Source of the DNA: Gerris lacustris
Taxonomy: Eukaryota > Arthropoda > Insecta > Hemiptera > Gerridae
Reading direction: 5' to 3'
DNA: 64,000 nt
Assembly: GCA_951217055.1 (NCBI GenBank)
Contig: OX578280.1
Coordinates: forward strand, 8,496,271-8,560,270
Each line of letters starts with the position of its first letter. Position 1 is the stretch's first letter. A program made the translations under genes and the position numbers. Positions 56,224 to 64,000 of this stretch are shown in pieces. The notes under the pieces were generated by a model. The model saw only the letters and a program-made list of their open reading frames with translations. It was not told where the DNA came from and did no database searches.

Positions 56224-57709
56224 CATAAGTAAGTATTTACATATCAAAATAAATTTAACAAACACAATTTCTTTTAACAAATACTATTATTGAACTATTT
56301 AAATTTTAAAACTAGCCGCACAATATGTTACAATTATAAAAAATGAATTGGAAGAAATACAGTAAAAACATAACACAATTATTATAATAGACGAGCTGCA
56401 GTGTTGCCACTAATTGAATTTATATATGATTATTTTAAGACCTACTACTTTCTGTAATATTTTTATCTCTTTTTTATCTTTTTACTCCATTCTATTTTAT
56501 AAATATAATCTATTATAAGTATTTATAAACTTTTTTTTTTTTTATAAATTTATAATATTTTTAAGGTAAATTGTTCAAATAATTTAGGTTAACTATTTTT
56601 ATAAAACAAAAGGTTGTTTGTTTATTTATTTATAGTGGGGAATGTGGGCGTGGCTTAGTCTGGAAAAATACGATTTTGCCGCCTAGGCATCAAAATCGCA
56701 TTTTGTTACACTACTGCTAATATTGCAACATCGTAGAAACAGCTGTAAATAGGTCATTTACTTTACTTACGCACATAAACTCGAAAAAAGACACCAACAT
56801 TTTCAAATGCCTATTGCCAAACTATGTCCCGCAGACGAACTTAGCCAACCACGTATTCTTAAAAGGCACCAAAAGGTTTCCTTAAACACCAAATTCTAGC
56901 TTGATGTTAGTCAGAAACTTTCGTGTACGCTTTCTTCTGGACTAGTCGTAATTTTACGACCACCACAGTGATGTCACCACCGCTAGATTACGATCGCTAT
57001 ATTATAATAGCACCGCTTTCCTGGAAAACAAAATTAATTCGACTTTTAATACCGGTTAGCCTTTAATTAAAATATATCGAGTTAATTAAATTCATTGATG
57101 TAGTATGCTAACAGTCACACTTATTGCATAGCTAATTTGTATTTCAAATTGTAAAATTTGTTTCCAATATTAAAGTAACACGGACTTTAATAATAGTTAT
57201 GGAACTTCTAATGTCCGGATTAAAGAAAATAATAAGAACCTTTTGTAAGGTAAATTGAGACGCGTTTATACCTTCATAATGGCTAAAATGCCTTAAAGCT
57301 TTTGTGTTCGACCTCACTTCTAGCTTCTAGACTTAACATAAAGTTTTAGTATTAAAGTAATTTGTTAAGAATACATTACACTAAGGGATAAAGCTATTAG
57401 TAGAATGTACTTTAACGAACGTAGTGATTCAATTTATTGGCACTTAAAGACCCTGAAAAGGTGAGGGAATAGCTTTATACATTTTATTGGGACTAAGGGT
57501 CAAATTGCTTAATTCAATATAAGGGTATTCACTTGAAACGGTGAAGCACAAAGCCAATAATTAAATAAAGTAAAAATCAAGTTTAAACTTAAATCTATCC
57601 GTTTTTAAGTGTATTCTACATTAAGAGGAATTAAATTGTATGTATTTGTTTGATAAAATAAATATTATTATATATATATCTTTTTTTATGAAAGTTTTTT
57701 CTTTTTACA
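56224..57709. other. Spacer with remnant MITE arm
   Basis: 56800-56945 is a diverged right arm of the TAGTCCAGG element (ends TTCTTCTGGACTA). The rest is AT-rich with nothing recognised. Confidence 0.5.
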
Positions 57710-58300
57710 CTCTCATATAAAGAGAAAGTATTGTGATGGCGTGAAAATTGGATTTTGAGATTTTGATGAATTTACACGTTTTAAAGTTCCCTGAGTCCAA
57801 AAGAGTGGTTTATAAAAAATGTCTGTTTGATGGCTGTCGTCAGTCTGTGCAGACGCTTGGAGCCTAAACTACTGGGCCGATTTTGATGAAATTTGACATA
57901 CATGTTTAGATAAATCGTACCCCGAGGCGAAATCGATAAATGAATTTTAGCTCCAAATTTGGGGTGACCCCCCCCCCCCCCCCCAAAAAAAAATGTGAAA
58001 ACGAATTATTTCTCGAAAACGGTTCCGATGATTTTGATTAACAAATTCTAAATTATAGTCCATTTAAATACGAATCTAATGATATGAGCCGTTTTCCCAG
58101 AAAAAATCTAGTTCCTAAGAAAATAACTATAATGCGGACGAAGAGAGGCCGGGTTCGATTCCCCGCCGATGAGAAGTTATTTTTATGATAAAATATTCAA
58201 TAATAATTAAATGTACCTACGAAAACTTCATAAATGGCAAAAATTGGACTAAAATACGAAAAAGTTTGTCTGAGTTGGCTTGGGCCGATTTTTGGCCTAT
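57710..58300 (+). repeat. SINE-like dispersed repeat, forward copy
   Basis: Clearest copy of the family, running from CATATAAAGAGAAAGTATTG to a B-box-like GGGTTCGATTCCC at about 58151 and a short AT-rich tail. Confidence 0.7.
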
Positions 58301-59799
58301 GTATGGTTGTTGTTTTTTTTATGATAAATATAGAGAACATTATTTTCTTTAAACGTAGCAATCAGTAACAATATCAACAAATTACAAATAAAAATGGCTA
58401 ATTTAATAACTTATGGTCCAAGGTTTTCCAGTCTGTAGTAGTTTCAAGATTTTGTAGTTATATTTAATTATAATTGAAATTTTACAGTATTCTCCCTAAT
58501 CTAAACCCTTCTACCCCGAACATCATTTTCTAATAATGTACTATCAATAAACTTTGAATATTATTAATAAAATGATACATTTTTTTTTATCCTAAGTTAA
58601 TTTATAGTAAAAAATCGACCTATATTGAGACTGAACATTCATTTTTATTATAAGCACATCGATTTTAATAATAAGTTTTACTAACTAAAACTAGTGTTAC
58701 AGACATTTTAAAACTGATTTTAACCGGACTTTCGGTGATCCGGACAGTGTCCAGTCTCATAAAATCCGGATAACCGAAACTCTATTGTAATTCATTAAAT
58801 TGTTATTATAGATTGAATAAGCTATGTTTAGCCTAATATTGTTTTTATTAGAGAACAGTATTTTTTTTTTTTAAGAAGAATTTTATTTTTCATGTTACTA
58901 CATTGATTTACAACTGTTATCCTCTGCTTGTTACTTCACTGTAAACTATTATCTTTTAAAATGTGACGAAAAATAATGGTTACTGTCAAAGTTATCCGTG
59001 CTGATAAATGCCAGAGGATATAATGTGTGGTGGAGGTGTTGGGATCATCTAGATGGGAATGTCACGCGAGGTGTTGGAATTTTGGAATCATCTAGATGGA
59101 ATGACACGCGATATTCGTGTTCCCAGCTCCTTCAAGAGGTCACGTCATTAAGTTTCTATGAAAACAGAACGTCTATCTGTTTCAAGGGCTCAGGTAAATT
59201 GATTATTGTGGCAGACATTTAAAGATATATAATATGTTTACTACAGTTACAAGTTTTAGATAAATATATTGCGGTATATTATGTATTGAGAAGAGATATA
59301 AGCGTCTTCAGTGAATAGTTTTAGCTTAATAAGCGTTTTCAGTGCGAGTTTAAGTATAATTTATCATAATCGAATAGTGTCTAAAGCAACCATATTTATT
59401 CCAATAAAAATAAATGTTAATTTTGATGTTTTGGTCTTTAAATAGATATAATAATTTATCTAAATTAATTTATTCTTATTTGAATAATGTGTTTAACGTG
59501 TACACATTCTTATAATTTCTTCTTATAATAGACATATTTAAGGAAGTGAAACATAAATTTACTTTTGAACTATGCATGTACATCGTTTGTCAAACTAAAC
59601 TAAATTTTTTCTGAACCATGATATTTATCATGGTTACTTATTATATATTTATCATACATTTTTATTTATTTAATTAAATGTCAATGTACCATGTAGGATG
59701 TATGAAACGGAAATAAAGAAATTGAATTGAAATTGAAAATTTAAACTTGTGTATAATCAAAACCGAACTAAATCTGTATTTTTTCTGTAATTTCTAATT
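58301..59799. other. Spacer, no gene seen
   Basis: A 74-aa frame at 58998-59222 contains a short internal duplication (CATCTAGATGG twice) and no recognisable domain. Confidence 0.45.
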
Positions 59800-60480
59800 A
59801 ACTATTGATCTTAGAAATTTTTATTAAAAGCTTTGTTGAAATAAATAATAGTTTTATCTTTAGACTTCTATTGGAATCTTTCACATGTATATTTATATAT
59901 AAACTTTTACATAGATATCATGTACAAACAGTTCAAAAAGTTAACTGACGACCTTTCAATGGCGAGGTCTGAAAGCCCTTATTAGCGGCCCTGAATTCTC
60001 AATATTTGCATTACTTCAATGGTCTATATCCCTTTTTCGAATTCTAAATACTTCAAACTTCTTTCTGATGTTATATCAATGACCTTTAGATAAAATTACA
60101 GTGTTTGTTTTTAGGGTTTCGTTGGTAAAACCAAAAAAAAAGAAACCCTTATAGTTTCGTTCCTGTGTCTGTCTGTCACTCTGTACGGTTCCAATAACTT
60201 TTGAACCGAAAGAGATAAAAACGTGAAACTTTCCAGTATAAAATATCGTTTTGACGCGCACACAGGAAAAATATAGCGAAATCAATTATCAGCTGTTCAA
60301 ATTCAAAATGACGAATAATTCACGTCGCGAAAAAAATTTTTTTAAAAATTTTGAGTGGGGTATCAAATGAAAGGTATTGAAGAGTAGATTTCAAAAATGT
60401 ATAACACTTGTTGTTAACGTTTAATGTTGCGCGCCATTTTGTCAAAAAAAATCAAAACTTTTCTCCCCTTTCCCCTTACT
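59800..60480. repeat. Two adjacent dispersed-repeat members
   Basis: 59800-60110 matches 33590-33860 in reverse. 60110-60480 is a GGGTTTC-family member related to 27478-27800. Confidence 0.6.
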
Positions 60481-62120
60481 AATTTTATGTTCACAATACC
60501 AACGAAACCCTTTTTACGTGAGACTTCACGCCTTACCAATTTTTTTTAAAGAATCCTTTTACGTTTCGATGAAAAATTATATATTTTATTTTATCTTTTT
60601 AATTTAAGTTAAACTTTAATGATATCAATTCTGTTGATAAGCCGGATTACATCGTTACTTACTCCCTTTCCTAAATATCTTTTTTGTCTTTATTTGGAAA
60701 AAAAACTAATTTGCTTTTAAAGATACGCGTAAAGAAAAGCCTCGTTTTTAAAATGGAAAATTCTAAGTCTGTATTTTACACGATACATTAAACTTCACAA
60801 AATAAATTAAGTAAACCTATTTTATTTTGTTTGCCTTATCTAACTTTAGAGAAACTAAATTTTAGGTCCTTTTGTTTTTCAGGGATCTTTATCACAATTG
60901 TAAGTTCTTGCCGTATTAATATAAAATCTGGATCTTATTATATAGTAGGCTTTTAGGTTTCTGTAAGAAGTACGAAAAGAAACCTTATATAAAGGCTCTG
61001 TCTGTCTGTCCGTTGGCTTGTTTCAATACATAAACTACTATAATAGCTAGGAACATATAGGCAAATGAAATTCGGCACACAGGTGCATCTCGGCATTTGA
61101 GACAACTGTACACATTTTGAAGTTTTCACACTTAATATTTTCAAGATGGCGACCAATATGGCAGATGACTAACAAAAAAAATGTTAGTCACCATAATATG
61201 TTATACATCAATTTAAAGGTCTTAAAGTGTAGAAAAAGAATATGCAACTATTAAAATTTTACACTTAATAATTTTAACTTAATCGTACAGAAACCGATTA
61301 TCGACTCCCGTATTACGTGAAGCGCGCTTTACTTGTTTGACAAGACTTGGATGGCTTAAATTAGTACATCTCACAAAAACAAGCGCCTGCAGAGGTCATC
61401 ATTAAAGCCTGGTTCATAGTACGCGAATTTGACGCGCGAAGGATTTAATCTATGAATGTCATAACACGACGCGAGAAAAGTCGATTCCATCCCAACTTTG
61501 ATGCTAACCTAAATGAAATCTTACTGCTCGGATTTTAGGGTTTCGTAGATCATCCTCGAAACCCTAATGCCGAGGGTGATGTGTTTGTTTGTCCGTCGTA
61601 CTATGGTTTATATCCCCCCGAACAGTTCACGCTAGAAATTTGAAATTTAATATACTGGCGTAACTTTTTGACCCACACAAATAAAAAAAAAAAAAAATTT
61701 AGAAGTTAAACATTTAATATGCACATGCGTAATACGCAAAAATGTGCAAAGCTCAAAATGTTTTTGGTTTGTTTAATTTTCGAGATGGGTATCAAATGAA
61801 AGCTACCGAAAATTGTATCACAAACATATATTACATTTGATGACTATTGTGCTTTTTACCGCCAATATTGAATTTTCAGCACCAAAATGTCACCGCCTAA
61901 AAAATGTCCCCTCGACCACCCTATAACGGCTAGTCCTAAACTTTAAAAACATTTATGCAAATACTTTTTGGTAGGGCGATGAAAATTGCGAGAAAAAAAT
62001 TAATTTAACTTCTTGTCATTACCGATAAAAAAAGATTGTTACCCCCTGAGAATCGAATCAGGAACATCAACTCTACTCACCTTACTCTACACTATTTTTT
62101 ACTACGTTTTTATTAGCTTG
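60481..62120. repeat. Spacer and repeat that received Polinton copy 2
   Basis: 60955-61200 is a dispersed-repeat member with TCTGTCTGTCCG. 61539-62075 is a diverged relative of 170-432 with a tRNA-like end. 62096-62120 (ending TACGTTTTTATTAGCTTG) matches about 7789-7802 and its upstream bases inside the Harbinger-like core. Copy 2 begins right after it. Confidence 0.55.
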
Positions 62121-62908
62121 AGTAGTAGAAAAATGGGGTGGCAAAACGCTGGAGCCCTGGAGCAATGACGTCACGCCCCCTGACCCCTACAAGGACATGT
62201 CAAGGTCACCGGAAACCGCCCCCCGACCGCCCCCGACTCGTGTAAGGACATCTCAAGGTCACCCCCCCCCCCCCCCTTCAAGGTCACCGGTACCGCCGTC
62301 TCCCTCGATTTCTCCGACGCTCCCGCATGCTGTATAAATAGATGTCAAGGTCATTCCGACAGGAAAAAGAAAAATCATCCAACCGCGAAGTGCGGGAAAT
62401 CAACCAACCGCGAAGTTATTCACCGAGTTAATTGAACGATTAAATTAACCGGCTATTGCTCATCCCCCAGTAATCTCAGTACAACTTCATAGGAACAGTA
62501 ATCATGCTAATAATATTTGAATAAATAAGTAATAATTACAAGCTTACACATCTCCCCTACTATTTTATTATTGTTGATAATAAGTCAACATACAATGTAC
62601 ACATATAGTTATTAATATAGTCATAATGTTAAATATATTCGAGTTAATTGAATGACTAAATTAACCGGCTATTGCTCAGCACCCCTGTCCTAGTGTGAGT
62701 CTTCTCATACCATTTTATAATTACTAAAATATAAAGAATAACAATACTACTCTCATAATTATATGATGAATTATTGTCCTCAATGGCTCAGTGAGAAAAA
62801 TGCTAAATCTTTAGTCTACTACACCGAAAATCATTTTCCTAGACATAGTTATTGTTATTTTATTTTTTCCCAAAGTGTCACAAATCAGATAATACAATTA
62901 TGTATTTT
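62121..62908. repeat. Polinton copy 2, left TIR
   Basis: 788 bp, five bases longer than in copy 1 because of the C run. Contains the same CRE (62166-62173), nuclear-receptor half sites and 39-bp direct repeats. Extent taken from copy 1. Confidence 0.9.
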
Positions 62909-62990
62909 TGGCAATTATGACTTTTACAGAAAGTCGGATTGTCTAATGAGAAATAACTTGAAATAATGAAATATGGCCTCCCCAAACTTG

Positions 62991-63025
62991 TATATATACC
63001 CAAACTGCGACTAGTAAAAATTAGT
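62991..63025 (+). promoter_or_regulatory. Core promoter of PolB, copy 2
   Basis: TATATATA (62991-62998) and TTAGT with A at 63023, spacing as in copy 1. Confidence 0.6.
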
Positions 63026-63089
63026 TCTGTGCAAACATCTGAACGAACACTACAAGATAAACATAAATACAACTACAAGTGGGACTGAT

Positions 63090-64000
63090 ATGGATGTGCC
63101 ATCTACGTCCTCAACTTCATCCTCGAGTACAAGGAGGTATGTACCTTCAAAATCTAACTTTAACATTCACAATGCGAAAAATATCATTAAAATTTGAAAG
63201 AATAATATTTAACAACTAACATTAATAAATAAAATAAATAAAGAAAATCTTTATGATGAATTTATACTTATAAATAACCTAGCAAACAAGACCTTGTTGA
63301 AAACGACAAGACGTGTTGGAAAATTTTAGATAATTCATGAACGTATTGATGAAATAATCGCTTAACTAACCTAGATACTATGCATATGAAAGAGAATAAT
63401 CCTGTCTTATCACATTTGTTTGGCGCTCGCATGTGTTTGTAAATAATTATTGATTTAATCTTTATAATCATAATTTGTATAGGAAAGAGAATAATCCTGT
63501 CTTACCTCATTAGTCTGACACACGCATGTGTTTGTAAATAATTATTGCGCTAATCTTTATAGTATAATTTGTATATGAGGAAAGATAAAAAATGTTAATT
63601 TATTTGTATCTTAGCCGATTGAATGTGTTTTGAGGTATTTATTTTTGTTTGTTTCCATTTTTTTGCAGAAGGAATGTCGGACTCAAGTGTACGCAATGTG
63701 GAAAGGAGTTTAGTGTAAAACGTAACTTGACAAGACACTTAAAGACAGTATGCGCTCAGGAGAAGAGTAATTATTGTCCAAAATGTAAAAGGACGATTGG
63801 GAATAGAAACGATTTTTATCAACTTCACATTGCATTGTGTAAGGGGCGGAAACATGTATGCAAAGTCTGCGGATCGGATTTTCTAACTAAACTACTCTTG
63901 CATGACCATAACAGAATCTGTAAAAGTGACCTGCGTTCAAAACGTTCAAAGGCGGCCCGTGTTAACCTCCCTCGCGATGAAGAGAGTGGTGTTATAATAC
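63090..64000 (+). CDS. pPolB: Protein-primed DNA polymerase B, copy 2 (partial)
   Basis: Exon 1 is 63090-63136, intron 63137-63668 (GTATGT donor, TTTTGCAG acceptor), and exon 2 starts at 63669 and leaves the window within the region after the zinc fingers. The visible frame is open. The three C2H2-like fingers match copy 1, so this copy may also be functional. Confidence 0.9.

Larger units (their letters stand above)
62121..64000 (+). mobile_element. Polinton copy 2, truncated by window end
   Basis: Nearly identical to 10161-12040. The visible differences are a C15 instead of C10 run, three or so substitutions (in the TIR near the TATA box and just upstream of the PolB promoter), and three extra T in the intron. 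Same orientation as copy 1. Left flank AGCTTG. The right end lies outside the window. Confidence 0.95.

Noticed and set aside
58998..59222. 74-aa frame with repeated CATCTAGATGG
   Set aside because: Only a short internal duplication; no recognisable protein features.

Overview
The window is an AT-rich, repeat-dense stretch of a eukaryotic genome, most likely an arthropod and probably an insect. Evidence for this is long (AT)n microsatellites, many dispersed repeats and DNA transposons, a GT-AG spliceosomal intron, and TCAGT-type initiators of the arthropod kind. I recognise no host protein-coding gene. Species cannot be fixed from the sequence alone.

The centre (10161-25830) is a complete Polinton/Maverick (adintovirus-like) element of 15.67 kb. 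It has perfect-length 783-bp terminal inverted repeats (TIRs) that start AGTAGTAG and end CTACTACT. All recognisable genes lie on the + strand. In order they are: protein-primed DNA polymerase B with a 5' intron; a PLA2-domain minor virion protein; an adenain-like cysteine protease; a penton-like minor capsid protein; the double-jelly-roll major capsid protein; a conserved unknown protein; an FtsK/HerA-type packaging ATPase; a Polinton-type conserved protein; a DDE integrase with a C-terminal chromodomain; and a right-hand cassette of four small unknown genes, two of them a tandem duplicate. Every key open frame is intact, so the element could plausibly make DNA, build a capsid and integrate. 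A second, nearly identical copy starts at 62121 in the same orientation and runs off the window end after 1.9 kb.

The most striking unexplained pattern is a shared promoter grammar. Almost every gene of the element has its own TATA-like box 31-33 bp upstream of the A of a T(C/T)AGT initiator, often only 3-20 bp before the ATG. The TIRs also hold a CRE palindrome and four TCAAGGTCA nuclear-receptor half sites (FTZ-F1/ERR type), suggesting hormone- or stage-linked control.

The flanks (1-10160 and 25831-62120) hold transposon debris and satellites. They include a non-autonomous hAT element with 8-bp target duplication (4415-5481), two Harbinger-like inverted-repeat elements with TAA duplications (7495-8685, 42096-42674), a foldback with TA ends (29216-30224), another foldback (55192-56218), a dead hAT transposase (44505-45077), paired copies of what may be a Crypton-like exon (26615-27165, 40808-41390), tRNA- and 5S-like SINE pieces, a 1.06-kb 19-bp minisatellite (51226-52280) and a composite 10-bp satellite (6477-6935).
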